DNA of 10,387 nt. Origin: Mycobacterium sp. (lineage in GTDB: Bacteria; Actinomycetota; Actinomycetes; Mycobacteriales; Mycobacteriaceae). The stretch covers positions 1 to 10,387 of the forward strand of contig JAOPWF010000197.1 in NCBI GenBank assembly GCA_025965815.1, read 5' to 3'. Shown piece by piece: positions 1-7,020 of this stretch (its first letter is position 1; each line of letters opens with the position of its first letter). The position numbers were made by a program, and so were the translations under genes. The notes under the pieces were generated by a model. It was not told the DNA's origin, did no database searches, and was given only the letters and a program-made list of their open reading frames with translations.

Positions 1-518
1 CGAACGGACCGAAGTCCCCGCGTTGGCTGTGGGTGCTGGCGGCCGTCGCCGTACTCCTCGTCGTCGGCCTGGTGATCGCTCTGGTGATCGTCAACTCGTC
101 GAAACAGCAAACCGTTGTCGCCCCGCTGCCGTCGATGCCGGAGCCCAGCTTCACGACACCCACCCCCACGACCACGTCGCGCGCACCGATACCGAGACCG
201 ATCATTCCGGTACCCACCACGACTCCGCCGACCGGATCGACCACCCCCGGCCAAACCCAGACGGTGGACTACCAGGTCACCGGGGACGGCCGCGCCATCA
301 ACATCACCTATGTCGACACCGGCAGTGTGCTGCAAACCGAGTTCAACGTCGTGCTGCCGTGGCGCAAAGAAGTCTCCCTGCCCCAGCCGGCCCAGGACTC
401 CGCCAGCGTCACGGTCATCAACGTCGGCCGCGAGGTGACGTGCACGGTCAGCGTCGACGGCGTGCAGGTCCGGCAGCGCACCGGCTCAGGCCTGACCATC
501 TGCAGCGCCGCGAACTAG
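1..518 (+). CDS. MmpS-like membrane protein (partial, 5' end outside window)
   Basis: The frame is open from base 3, so the true start lies to the left. The visible 171 residues show a short basic stretch, one strong membrane segment at about residues 8-30, a Pro/Thr-rich linker to about residue 87, and a C-terminal beta-rich domain at about 88-171. That domain has the MmpS pattern: it begins VDYQVTG, has VLPW in the middle, and carries two Cys at about 147 and 167 that could form a disulfide. The orientation is probably an N-terminal anchor with the domain outside the cytoplasmic membrane. MmpS proteins act as accessory subunits of MmpL lipid or siderophore exporters, but no mmpL gene is next to it, so a transport role is only inferred from family. 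From memory it corresponds to Rv2507, a proline-rich membrane protein. Its stop overlaps that of the convergent MFS gene by four bases. Confidence 0.85.
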   Translation, partial: NGPKSPRWLWVLAAVAVLLVVGLVIALVIVNSSKQQTVVAPLPSMPEPSFTTPTPTTTSRAPIPRPIIPVPTTTPPTGSTTPGQTQTVDYQVTGDGRAINITYVDTGSVLQTEFNVVLPWRKEVSLPQPAQDSASVTVINVGREVTCTVSVDGVQVRQRTGSGLTICSAAN

Positions 519-1828
519 GCCACCGGCACGGTCCGCGGAACGCGCACCAGGATCATCGCCAGCAGGCCGGCCGCCAGCACGACGCAGAGCCCCGCCATCC
601 CCGCCCGGTCGCTGTGGAACCAGTCGACGAAGACGAAGAACAGCCACGGCGCCAGGAACGACACCGCCCGCCCGGTGGTGGTGTAGAGCCCGAACGCCAC
701 CCCCTCCTTGCCCTCGGCCGACATCCGCAGCATCAACGTGCGCGCCGCCGACTGAGTCGGGCCGATGAACAGGCACAGCAGCAGCCCGCAGACCCAAAAT
801 GCCAACGGCCCGGACAGCCCGAGCACCGTCACCCCCGCGGCAATCATCGCCGTCAGCGAGCCGACGATCACCGCCTTGGACCCGATCCGGTCGTCGAGCA
901 GGCCGCCGATCACCGCGCCGATCGCGGCCACCACGCAGGCGCTCACCCCGAAGAGCAGCACGTCGGCCTGCGAGATCCCGTAGACGGTGACGCCCAGCAC
1001 CGCACCGAAGGCGAAGACGCCCGCCAGCCCGTCCCGAAATACGGCGCTGGCCAGCAGGTAGTACACGACGTTGCGGTCGCGCCGCCACTCCCCGACCACT
1101 TCGGACCACAACTTGCGGTAGGCCCCCCGCACTCCGACGGGGGTGGACGTCTCGTCGGCATGCGCCGTCGGCACGGTGAACAGCAGCGGCAGTGCGAACA
1201 ATGCGAACCACGCGGCGGCCAGCAGCATCGCTGCCCGCACGTTCTGCCCGTCTTCGGTGGGGATGCCGAGCAGGCCACGGGTGGGACCGCTGCCGGAGAT
1301 GAAGCCCAAGTACACCACCAGCAGCAGCACTACGCTGCCCAGATACCCCATCGCCCAGCCGAATCCGGAGATCCGGCCGGACGTCTCCGGGGTGGACAGC
1401 TGACGCAGCATCGCGTTGTAGGGGACGCTGGCCAGGTCGCCGCACGCCGCCGTCATCGCCATCAGCGCCAGCCCTAGCCACAGGTACCGGTAATCGTCCC
1501 GGATCAGGCTCATGCTGCATGTCAGCAGCACCGCGACCCCGGTGAGCACGGCCAGCACGCGGCGACGCCGCCGCGGTGCCTCCACCCAGACGCCGGTCAC
1601 GGGCGCCAGCACCGCGACGGTCAGCCCCGCGACCGTCATCGCTCGTCCCAGCCAGCTTGCCGGGCTGGTGCCGCCGGGCAGGTCAGAGCCGACCGTGCCG
1701 GTGAGATAAACCGCAAACACGAAGGTGACGACGATGGCGTTCAACCCGGTGGAACCGCAATCCCACAGTGCCCACGCGATCACTCGCGACCGCCGGGCGG
1801 CTTCCGCACCCGACCCGGGGTTGCTCAT
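515..1828 (-). CDS. MFS transporter of the Atg22/UMF1 type
   Basis: This is a 437-residue integral membrane protein, the usual size for a 12-helix major facilitator. The first helix contains WDCGSTGLNAIVVTFVF, which matches the family pattern of an aromatic-Asp motif before a variable helix. Residues 137-165 carry a YN...L...SGRISGFGWAMGYLGS block and residues 356-382 a GPTQSAARTL...KEGVAFGLY block. Both are hallmarks of the Atg22-like/UMF1 group, related to a yeast vacuolar amino-acid effluxer. The substrate in bacteria is unknown. A basic loop lies at about residues 85-90 and a longer hydrophilic loop at 221-255. I chose ATG 1828 because residues upstream of it in the open frame are non-membrane, low-complexity translation of the intergenic palindrome. 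A TAGGGT box sits 7 nt before this ATG. From memory it is the Rv2508c counterpart. It diverges from cmrA. Confidence 0.88.
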   Translation of the reverse strand: MSNPGSGAEAARRSRVIAWALWDCGSTGLNAIVVTFVFAVYLTGTVGSDLPGGTSPASWLGRAMTVAGLTVAVLAPVTGVWVEAPRRRRRVLAVLTGVAVLLTCSMSLIRDDYRYLWLGLALMAMTAACGDLASVPYNAMLRQLSTPETSGRISGFGWAMGYLGSVVLLLVVYLGFISGSGPTRGLLGIPTEDGQNVRAAMLLAAAWFALFALPLLFTVPTAHADETSTPVGVRGAYRKLWSEVVGEWRRDRNVVYYLLASAVFRDGLAGVFAFGAVLGVTVYGISQADVLLFGVSACVVAAIGAVIGGLLDDRIGSKAVIVGSLTAMIAAGVTVLGLSGPLAFWVCGLLLCLFIGPTQSAARTLMLRMSAEGKEGVAFGLYTTTGRAVSFLAPWLFFVFVDWFHSDRAGMAGLCVVLAAGLLAMILVRVPRTVPVA

Positions 1829-1835
1829 GCCCGCC

Positions 1836-1841
1836 ACCCTA
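1836..1841 (-). promoter_or_regulatory. Candidate -10 box for the MFS gene (leaderless geometry)
   Basis: On the minus strand TAGGGT is followed by 7 nt and then ATG, which fits the mycobacterial TANNNT -10 pattern and would place the transcript start at or one base from the A of the start codon. A partial Shine-Dalgarno (GGTGG, 5 nt from ATG) is also present, so a leadered transcript from further upstream cannot be excluded. No clear -35 is seen. Confidence 0.4.
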
Positions 1842-1870
1842 TGTTGCCGCCCTGGGGCCTCGCTCTCCCG

Positions 1871-1901
1871 CGCAAGCGGGTGGGGGCCCATCCCGCTTGC
1901 G
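1871..1901. repeat. GC-rich palindromic element in the MFS/cmrA divergent gap
   Basis: Arms CGCAAGCGGG (1871-1880) and CCCGCTTGCG (1892-1901) are perfect 10-bp inverted repeats around an 11-nt spacer. Each arm can also fold locally: CCCGC and GCGGG flank GCAA on the left (1867-1880, a GNRA-type loop) and TT on the right (1892-1903). It lies in the 117-bp gap between two divergent start codons and upstream of both -10 boxes. The compact, purely intergenic form suggests a dispersed mycobacterial repeat, but copy number cannot be judged from one window. An operator for the divergent genes is the alternative. Confidence 0.6.
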
Positions 1902-1933
1902 GGGCGTACCCCCAGCCCGCCCAGATCCCTGTT

Positions 1934-1939
1934 TACGAT
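1934..1939 (+). promoter_or_regulatory. Candidate -10 box for cmrA (leaderless geometry)
   Basis: TACGAT lies 6 nt before ATG 1946. This is a good SigA-like -10 sequence and predicts transcription starting exactly at the A of the start codon. No Shine-Dalgarno is visible between it and the ATG, and no -35 is recognisable, so a leaderless mRNA is the simplest reading. Confidence 0.55.
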
Positions 1940-1945
1940 TGCCCA

Positions 1946-2752
1946 ATGCCGGTACCCGCTCCCAGCCCTGACGCCCGCGCCGTCGTCACCGGCGCCTCGC
2001 AAGGCATCGGCGAGGCGCTAGCCACCGAACTCGCCGCCCGCGGTCACGGACTGATCATCACCGCTCGGCGCGAGGACGTGCTGACCGACCTCGCCGCCCG
2101 CCTCACCGACCGGTTCGGGGTTGTCGTGGAGGTACGGCCGGTCGACCTCACCGACAGCGCCGAACGCGCCAACCTGGCCGACGAACTGGCCACTCGGAAT
2201 ATCTCGATCCTCTGCGCCAACGCGGGCACCGCGACATTCGGCCCGGTGGCGTCGCTGGATCCAGCGGCCGAGAAGGCCCAGGTTCAGCTCAACGCCATTG
2301 CGGTGCACGACCTTACGCTGGCGATCCTGCCGGGCATGCTGGCACGCAAGGCCGGCGGCATCCTGATATCCGGTTCGGCAGCGGGCAATTCGCCGATCCC
2401 GAACAACGCCACCTACGCGGCCACGAAGGCGTTTGTGAACACCTTCAGCGAATCGCTGCGCGGCGAACTGAAAGGCAGCGGCGTCAACGTCACCCTGCTC
2501 GCGCCGGGACCGGTGCGCACCGAGGAACCCGATCCTTCCGATGCGTCCCTGGTGGACAGGCTGGTCCCCGACTTCCTGTGGATCTCGGCGGAGCACACCG
2601 CCCAGGTCTCGCTGGACGCGTTGGCCCGCAACAAGATGCGCATCGTGCCCGGGGTGACGTCCAAGGCGATGTCGGTGGCCAGCCAGTACGCGCCGCGCGC
2701 CGTGGTCGCGCCGATCGTCGGGAGCTTCTACAAGAAGCTCGGCGGCAACTAG
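1946..2752 (+). CDS. cmrA: Short-chain dehydrogenase, mycolate reductase CmrA
   Basis: A 268-residue classical SDR. The Rossmann cofactor motif TGASQGIG is at residues 15-22, NAG at 92-94, the structural Asn at 116, and the catalytic Ser144, Tyr157 and Lys161 in the YAATK motif. The Ser-Tyr spacing of 13 is standard. By family and gene neighbourhood it is the counterpart of Rv2509 and of corynebacterial CmrA. That enzyme reduces the 3-oxo group of the freshly condensed mycolate to the beta-hydroxy form, the step after Pks13, and is needed for normal attachment of mycolates to the cell wall. The ATG at 1946 gives the family length. The open frame extends upstream through the intergenic palindrome, but that part is not credible protein. 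There is no Shine-Dalgarno, and a TACGAT box 6 nt upstream suggests a leaderless transcript. Its stop overlaps the convergent ATPase gene by four bases. Confidence 0.92.
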   Translation: MPVPAPSPDARAVVTGASQGIGEALATELAARGHGLIITARREDVLTDLAARLTDRFGVVVEVRPVDLTDSAERANLADELATRNISILCANAGTATFGPVASLDPAAEKAQVQLNAIAVHDLTLAILPGMLARKAGGILISGSAAGNSPIPNNATYAATKAFVNTFSESLRGELKGSGVNVTLLAPGPVRTEEPDPSDASLVDRLVPDFLWISAEHTAQVSLDALARNKMRIVPGVTSKAMSVASQYAPRAVVAPIVGSFYKKLGGN

Positions 2753-4335
2753 CGCCGCCTGCGCCGGCCGGTGCCAAAAATGCTGCGGGTGATCTCGCGG
2801 CCCGCGACGGTACCCGCCGAGCGCATTGCGCTCTTGAACGCCGGGCTGCTGAAGACCTTCTCGAAGAAGCCCGGCCCCCCGGGTTCGGCGGGCGCCGGCA
2901 TCGTCGGAACGTCAACCTGTGACGGCACCGGCGGCAGGTCCGGGGCCGGCGCGGGTGCGGCCGGTGGTGGTGGTGGTGCCAGCTTGGCGGTGAGCCTTTC
3001 GTAGGCCGAATCCCGGTCAATCGTCTGGCCGTACTCGGCCTGCAACGGGCTCGCCGCGACCGCGGCCGCGATCGCCTCGGGTCCCATGGTGTCCATCAGC
3101 GAGCGCGGTGCGCGCATCCTGGTCCACGCCACCGGTGTCGGCGCACCCCGTTCGGAGAGGACAGTGACGATGGCCTCACCGATACCCAGCGATGTCAGCG
3201 CCGACTCTAGGTCGTAGACATCGGTTTTCGGATAGGTACGAACCGTCTTGTTGAGCGCTTTCTGGTCGTCGGGGGTGAATGCCCGCAACGCATGCTGGAT
3301 GCGCGCGCCGAGCTGCGACAGCACGTCGTTGGGCACATCGGTGGGCAGCTGGGTGCAGAAGAACACCCCGACGCCCTTAGAGCGGATGAGTTTGACGGTC
3401 TGCTCGACCTGCTCGAGGAACGCCTTCGACGCGTCGGTGAACAGCAGATGCGCCTCGTCGAAGAAGAACACCAACTTGGGTTTGTCGACGTCGCCGACCT
3501 CGGGCAGGAATGTGAACAGGTCGGCCAGCACCCACATCAGGAATGTGGAGAACATCACCGGGCGGGCGGCCTGGTTACCCAGCTCGAGCAGGCTGATGAT
3601 GCCGCGGCCCTGTGCGTCGACCCGCATCAGGTCCTCCGGCCGCAGCTCGGGTTCGCCGAAGAAGGTGTCGGCGCCCTCGGCCTCCAGGTTGACCAGCGCC
3701 CGCAGGATGACGCCGGCCGTCGTCGGCGACACCGCGCCGAGTGCCTTCAGCTCGGGCTTGCCCTCATCACTGGTGAGGAAGGTGATCACCGACCGCAGGT
3801 CCTTCAGGTCCAGCAGCGGCAGTCCCTTCTGGTCTGCCCAGTGGAAGATGAGACCCAGCGTCGACTCCTGGGTGGCGTTGAGCCCCAGCACTTTCGAGAG
3901 CAGGATGGGCCCGAAGCTGGTGATGGTGGCGCGCACCGGAACGCCGATTCCGGAGGTTCCCAGCGAAAGGAATTCGACCGGATAGGCGGTCGGCGTCCAG
4001 CTGTCGCCGGTGTCCGTCGCGCGCTGGGTGGTCTTGTCGCTGGTAGCGCCCGGTCGCGACAGACCGGACAGGTCACCCTTGACGTCGGCCATCAGTACCG
4101 GCACCCCGGCGGCGCTCAGCTGTTCGGCGATCACCTGCAGCGACTTGGTCTTCCCGGTGCCGGTGGCGCCGGCGACCAGCCCGTGCCGGTTGACGGTGGC
4201 CAGCGGGATGCGGATCTGCGCGGCGGGATCCACGACGCCGTCCACCACAACGGTTCCGAGCTCAAGGGCCTGGCCTTCGACTGCGTATCCGGCGGCGATC
4301 TGTTGCGCGGGGTTGGCTGTCGATTCGGTGGTCAT
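2749..4335 (-). CDS. HerA-like/DUF853 family P-loop ATPase
   Basis: A 528-residue cytoplasmic ATPase with Walker A GATGTGKT at residues 56-63, Walker B LVFFFDEA at 288-295, a CTQLPTDVP segment starting at 327 and an Arg-containing GARIQHALRAF segment at 343-353. Together these give the RecA/HerA fold of the DUF853 family (helicase HerA-like domain protein). Its substrate and partners are unknown. DNA or protein translocation is possible by analogy with HerA, but no NurA-type nuclease gene is adjacent. The last 75 residues differ: a Pro/Ala-rich linker (about 452-485, including five consecutive prolines), then a short predicted helix and a run of five arginines at the C-terminus, which could contact nucleic acid or the membrane. 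The start is supported by GAGAGGA five nt before ATG 4335. From memory it matches Rv2510c. It is divergent from orn. Confidence 0.88.
   Translation of the reverse strand: MTTESTANPAQQIAAGYAVEGQALELGTVVVDGVVDPAAQIRIPLATVNRHGLVAGATGTGKTKSLQVIAEQLSAAGVPVLMADVKGDLSGLSRPGATSDKTTQRATDTGDSWTPTAYPVEFLSLGTSGIGVPVRATITSFGPILLSKVLGLNATQESTLGLIFHWADQKGLPLLDLKDLRSVITFLTSDEGKPELKALGAVSPTTAGVILRALVNLEAEGADTFFGEPELRPEDLMRVDAQGRGIISLLELGNQAARPVMFSTFLMWVLADLFTFLPEVGDVDKPKLVFFFDEAHLLFTDASKAFLEQVEQTVKLIRSKGVGVFFCTQLPTDVPNDVLSQLGARIQHALRAFTPDDQKALNKTVRTYPKTDVYDLESALTSLGIGEAIVTVLSERGAPTPVAWTRMRAPRSLMDTMGPEAIAAAVAASPLQAEYGQTIDRDSAYERLTAKLAPPPPPAAPAPAPDLPPVPSQVDVPTMPAPAEPGGPGFFEKVFSSPAFKSAMRSAGTVAGREITRSIFGTGRRRRR
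2963..2977. repeat. (GGT)5 trinucleotide run encoding polyproline
   Basis: Five GGT units on the plus strand read as CCA/CCG-type proline codons in the C-terminal linker of the DUF853 ATPase. Such short tandem triplets can change length by slippage without breaking the frame. Confidence 0.8.
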
Positions 4336-4340
4336 GCCGG

Positions 4341-4347
4341 TCCTCTC
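4341..4347 (-). promoter_or_regulatory. Ribosome binding site of the DUF853 ATPase
   Basis: GAGAGGA on the minus strand, five nt from ATG 4335, fixes the start codon. Confidence 0.75.
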
Positions 4348-4369
4348 GCCAGGGGTCTGCCAGTGGACG

Positions 4370-4375
4370 ACACTA
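4370..4375 (-). promoter_or_regulatory. Candidate -10 box for the DUF853 ATPase
   Basis: TAGTGT on the minus strand fits TANNNT and would start transcription near 4363, giving a leader of about 28 nt that contains the GAGAGGA ribosome binding site. No -35 match is evident. The dyad at 4386-4400 lies just upstream, where a regulator could act. Confidence 0.4.
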
Positions 4376-4385
4376 CTTGGCCACC

Positions 4386-4400
4386 CCCTCCCTGGGAGGG
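4386..4400. promoter_or_regulatory. Perfect dyad in the ATPase/orn divergent gap
   Basis: CCCTCCC (4386-4392) and GGGAGGG (4394-4400) are perfect 7-bp inverted arms around a single T. A one-base spacer is too short for a full RNA hairpin, so a DNA-binding site for a dimeric protein is more likely than a terminator. It sits between the two outward-facing candidate -10 boxes (4370-4375 minus, 4431-4436 plus). Confidence 0.45.
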
Positions 4401-4430
4401 TACGGGCGAGCCGTGCTACTAACGTGGGCT

Positions 4431-4436
4431 TACTGT
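4431..4436 (+). promoter_or_regulatory. Candidate -10 box for orn (leaderless geometry)
   Basis: TACTGT fits TANNNT and is followed by 7 nt and GTG 4444, so transcription could begin at or next to that GTG. No Shine-Dalgarno precedes either GTG 4435 or GTG 4444. The box would overlap GTG 4435, which argues against that upstream start. TACTAA at 4417-4422 is a weaker alternative. Confidence 0.45.
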
Positions 4437-4443
4437 GAGCGCT

Positions 4444-5091
4444 GTGCGTGACGAACTGGTATGGATCGACTGCGAGATGACCGGGCTTGACCTGCGTTCA
4501 GACCGGTTGATCGAGATCGCGGCGCTGGTCACAGACGCCGACCTGAACATCCTCGGTGACGGGATCGACGTGGTGATCCATACCGACGAGCAAGCGCTGT
4601 CCGGCATGATCGACGTCGTCGCCCAGATGCATTCGCGATCGGGACTGATCGACGAGGTGCGCGCGTCGACCATCGACCTGCCGACCGCCGAGCAACTGGT
4701 CCTCGACTACATCGAATCGCACGTCAAACAGGCCAAGACCGCCCCGCTGGCCGGGAACTCGATCGCCACCGACCGCGGGTTCATCGCGCGCGACATGCCC
4801 GCCCTGGACTCCTACCTGCATTACCGGATGATTGACGTCAGCTCGATCAAGGAGCTGTGCCGCCGCTGGTATCCCCGCATCTACTTCGGCCAGCCGGAAA
4901 AGGGCCTGGCGCACCGCGCGCTGGCCGACATCCAGGAGTCGATCCGCGAGCTGAAGTATTACCGGCGTACGGCATTCGTGGCGCCGCCGGGGCCGTCGAC
5001 CAGCGATATCGCCGCCGCGGCAGCCGAGCTCGGACCGCCGGGCGGTGTGCAGGGGCAAACCGATTCGGCCACCGGGCGGCCGAGCGGCTAG
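4444..5091 (+). CDS. orn: Oligoribonuclease (3'-5' exoribonuclease, DEDDh)
   Basis: A 215-residue protein with the DEDDh exonuclease signature: WIDCEMTG supplies Asp9 and Glu11 (Exo I), NSIATD supplies Asp110 (Exo II), and HRALADI supplies His157 and Asp162 (Exo III). Orn degrades 2-5 nt RNA fragments to mononucleotides and in bacteria also clears linear dinucleotides from cyclic dinucleotide breakdown. It works in the cytoplasm as a dimer. A start at GTG 4435 would add three residues. I prefer GTG 4444 because it gives the length I recall for the M. tuberculosis protein (Rv2511) and sits 7 nt after a TACTGT box. The tail after about residue 180 is Ala/Gly/Pro-rich and probably disordered. 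tRNA-His follows 45 nt downstream. Confidence 0.93.
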   Translation: MRDELVWIDCEMTGLDLRSDRLIEIAALVTDADLNILGDGIDVVIHTDEQALSGMIDVVAQMHSRSGLIDEVRASTIDLPTAEQLVLDYIESHVKQAKTAPLAGNSIATDRGFIARDMPALDSYLHYRMIDVSSIKELCRRWYPRIYFGQPEKGLAHRALADIQESIRELKYYRRTAFVAPPGPSTSDIAAAAAELGPPGGVQGQTDSATGRPSG

Positions 5092-5094
5092 TAT
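5089..5094 (+). promoter_or_regulatory. Candidate -10 box for tRNA-His
   Basis: TAGTAT fits TANNNT and overlaps the TAG stop of orn. It would start transcription near 5101, about 36 nt before the tRNA, a normal precursor length. No good -35 is seen, and readthrough from orn is an alternative source of the tRNA. Confidence 0.35.
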
Positions 5095-5136
5095 CGACGT
5101 CGCCGCTGCCGCGCCTTCGGGTCGGCCGACGGAGAT

Positions 5137-5210
5137 GGTGAGTGTAGTTCAGCTGGTAGAGCACCAGGTTGTGATCCTGGAAGTCGCGGGTTCGAGCCCC
5201 GTCACTCACC
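5137..5210 (+). tRNA. hisT: tRNA-His (GTG anticodon)
   Basis: A full cloverleaf is visible. The 7-bp acceptor stem GTGAGTG/CACTCAC spans 5138-5144 and 5203-5209. The anticodon stem CCAGG/CCTGG encloses loop TTGTGAT with anticodon GTG at 5171-5173. The T-loop is TTCGAGC. The extra G at -1 (5137) and discriminator C73 (5210), identity features of histidine tRNA, are both encoded. The 3' CCA is not encoded (CCG follows) and must be added after transcription. Confidence 0.97.
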
Positions 5211-5217
5211 CCGATAA

Positions 5218-5231
5218 GCGCGGTCCCGCGC
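5218..5231. terminator. GC hairpin after tRNA-His
   Basis: GCGCG and CGCGC pair around GTCC, 8 nt after the end of tRNA-His. There is no T-run, as is usual for weak mycobacterial terminators, so function is uncertain. It lies between the convergent tRNA-His and lppS. Confidence 0.3.
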
Positions 5232-5295
5232 GTGCCGCGCCGGCCTGGCCGAGTTCGGTTACGGCACGAGGTCATTCGACCTGCGAACTGTCGGC

Positions 5296-6516
5296 TTAGA
5301 TGCTGGCGTTGCCGGCCTTCCACTGCTCCCAGGGGATGTTCCAGTCGCCGAGCCCGTCGGTGCCGGGCAGCGTCGAGCCGACCGTGTTGACGACCTCGAC
5401 GATGTCGCCGCGCTTGGTGTTGTTGAAGAACCATTGCGCGTTGCCGGGGCTGACGTTGAGGCAGCCGTGGCTGGTGTTGGCCCGGCCCTGGCTGCCTACC
5501 GACCACGGCGCGCTGTGGACGTAGATGCCGCTGTAGGACATCTGGGTCGCCCAGTCCACCTCGGTGCGGTAGCCGTTCGGCGAATTGGACGGGACGCCGT
5601 AGGTCGACGAGTCCATGATCAGGTGGGAGAACCGGTCGCCGATGATGTAGGTGCCGTTGTTCGTGGGCGTGCTGTTCTTGCCCATCGAGGTCGGCATCGT
5701 CTTCACTACCTCACCGTTGACCCGGACGGTGACCATCTTGGTGCTGTCGTCGGCGGTCGCGATGACCTCGTCGCCGATGGTGAAGTGCGTGGTGACGTTC
5801 TCCTGGCCGAACAACCCGTCGCCCAGGTTGACGCCGTAGGTGTTCACCGCGACGTCCACCGTCGTGCCTGGCTTCCAGTAAGTCTGTGGGCGCCAACGGA
5901 CTTCGCGGTTGTTCAGCCAGTAGAAGGCGCCCTCGACCGGAGGTTTGGTGGTGACGGTGATCGCTTTCTCGGCCGCGAGCCGGTTCGGGATGTTCTCGTC
6001 GAACCGTATTGCGACTGGCTGACCGATGCCGACGACCTCGCCCTCGTTCGGTAGCACGTAGGCCATCGTCAGGTTTTCCGGCGAGTGGGTCTGGAAGGTC
6101 ATTTGGTTGCTCGTGACGCCGCCCAGGCCGAATGATTCGGCCGTCAAGGTGTAGCGCTTGTTGTAGCCCAGTGGCTCGGTGCTTGCCCAGGTGAGGCCGT
6201 CGGGGCTGAGCTTACCGGGCACCTGATCGCCATCGGCGTTGACCAGGCTCACTGCGCCCAGCACGCCGTCCTCGGCGCTCACCGTGACCGGTGAGTCCAC
6301 CGTGACGCCCACCGCACCGTCGGTGACCGACGCATTAAGCTTGGGCACCAACAGATCACCGAACGGTGTGCCCTTGTCGGTGATGACCTGCACCGGCGGC
6401 GGAGCCGGATTGCCGCTGCAGGCGCTGAGACCGAGCACGACGGTCGGAATGATCGTGGCCGCCACCAGCCAGGACCGATACCGACGCGGACGGGCCACCG
6501 AACTGACCTGCCACAT
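5296..6516 (-). CDS. lppS: L,D-transpeptidase lipoprotein (LdtMt2 type)
   Basis: A 406-residue exported lipoprotein. The N-terminus has basic residues, a hydrophobic segment at about 15-29 and a lipobox LSAC with Cys33. Two Ig-like domains follow at about 50-145 and 146-247. The YkuD catalytic domain (about 248-372) contains His334 in the VHSAPWS motif and SHGCLN with catalytic Cys352. A C-terminal Trp-rich segment ([10 protein letters not shown]) ends the protein. It forms 3-3 (meso-DAP to meso-DAP) peptidoglycan cross-links outside the membrane and is the carbapenem-sensitive class of transpeptidase in mycobacteria. The sequence and layout match M. tuberculosis Rv2518c/LdtMt2 closely. I chose ATG 6516, preceded by AGGTGGAG at 6-7 nt. 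An upstream in-frame start at 6546 would add ten residues before the signal peptide and lacks a ribosome site. Confidence 0.95.
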   Translation of the reverse strand: MWQVSSVARPRRYRSWLVAATIIPTVVLGLSACSGNPAPPPVQVITDKGTPFGDLLVPKLNASVTDGAVGVTVDSPVTVSAEDGVLGAVSLVNADGDQVPGKLSPDGLTWASTEPLGYNKRYTLTAESFGLGGVTSNQMTFQTHSPENLTMAYVLPNEGEVVGIGQPVAIRFDENIPNRLAAEKAITVTTKPPVEGAFYWLNNREVRWRPQTYWKPGTTVDVAVNTYGVNLGDGLFGQENVTTHFTIGDEVIATADDSTKMVTVRVNGEVVKTMPTSMGKNSTPTNNGTYIIGDRFSHLIMDSSTYGVPSNSPNGYRTEVDWATQMSYSGIYVHSAPWSVGSQGRANTSHGCLNVSPGNAQWFFNNTKRGDIVEVVNTVGSTLPGTDGLGDWNIPWEQWKAGNASI

Positions 6517-6567
6517 TATTTGCTCCACCTCGCAACCAGGGCTCACGCCGAACGGAAAGTTGGCAAT

Positions 6568-6573
6568 AGTCTA
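6568..6573 (-). promoter_or_regulatory. Candidate -10 box for lppS
   Basis: TAGACT on the minus strand fits TANNNT and predicts a start near 6561, giving a leader of about 45 nt that includes the AGGTGGAG ribosome site. No -35 is recognisable. Confidence 0.35.
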
Positions 6574-6638
6574 AGGGCAACGGGGACCGATGGCGCGACC
6601 GCGGTGTCGCCCCTCCCGGCGGAGGCGATGGAGGAGAT

Positions 6639-6668
6639 TTCGTCCTGTGCCGCGGGGCCTGTTATTGT
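6639..6668 (+). promoter_or_regulatory. Candidate promoter of tRNA-Lys
   Basis: TTCGTC (6639-6644) and TATTGT (6663-6668) are separated by 18 nt and predict a start about 10 nt before the tRNA. Only the -10 is a fair match, so this is tentative. Confidence 0.35.
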
Positions 6669-6684
6669 CGCACACGCAGTCGAC

Positions 6685-6757
<73 letters not shown>

Positions 6758-6777
6758 CTTAGTTTCCTTCACCCAAC

Positions 6778-6794
6778 CGCGGGCTCCGCCCGTG
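6778..6794 (+). terminator. Hairpin downstream of tRNA-Lys
   Basis: A 7-bp stem with one G-T pair (core CGGGC/GCCCG) closes a TCC loop about 20 nt after the tRNA. There is no T-run after it, so it is at best a non-canonical terminator. Confidence 0.3.
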
Positions 6795-6992
6795 TGCGCA
6801 TGAAACACTTCCGTTGCGTGGCCATGTGCGACGCTAACTGCTCATCTGAGCGCGGGTATGGCAACGATGCTGCGGTTGCCGCGGGGATAACCACAGGTCA
6901 CGCCCATCATGTCGGTCGTAGCAGGACGAAATGTGCTGAAATGTCCACACCGACCTGTCGCCCGAGAGCGCGATCTATCCGAGCCAACGGTA

Positions 6993-7020
6993 ACGGGTGT
7001 GCATCGCCACCCGTATATTT
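6993..7020 (+). terminator. Hairpin with A/T-rich tail
   Basis: ACGGGTG (6993-6999) and CACCCGT (7008-7014) form a 7-bp stem with an 8-nt loop, followed directly by ATATTT. This is the most terminator-like signal in the interval. It could end a long tRNA-Lys transcript or an unseen small RNA. Confidence 0.35.

Noticed and set aside
23..1477. 484-codon plus-strand frame running from the MmpS-like gene into and antisense to the MFS gene
   Set aside because: Composition is Arg/His/Pro/Gln-rich, typical of the antisense of a GC-rich gene, and the MFS frame has clear membrane helices and family motifs.
3292..4422. 376-codon plus-strand frame opposite the DUF853 ATPase
   Set aside because: It is low-complexity shadow sequence, and the minus frame carries intact Walker A and B motifs and a good ribosome site.
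4435..4443. GTG 4435 as the orn start
   Set aside because: It would overlap the candidate TACTGT box, has no Shine-Dalgarno, and adds three residues beyond the family length.
5269..5282. AGGTC/GACCT hairpin just downstream of lppS
   Set aside because: Only a 5-bp stem with no T-run on the minus strand; too weak to call a terminator.
6893..6958. ACAGGTC and GACCTGT inverted arms 52 bp apart
   Set aside because: Seven-bp arms at that distance are expected by chance, and nothing else supports a site.
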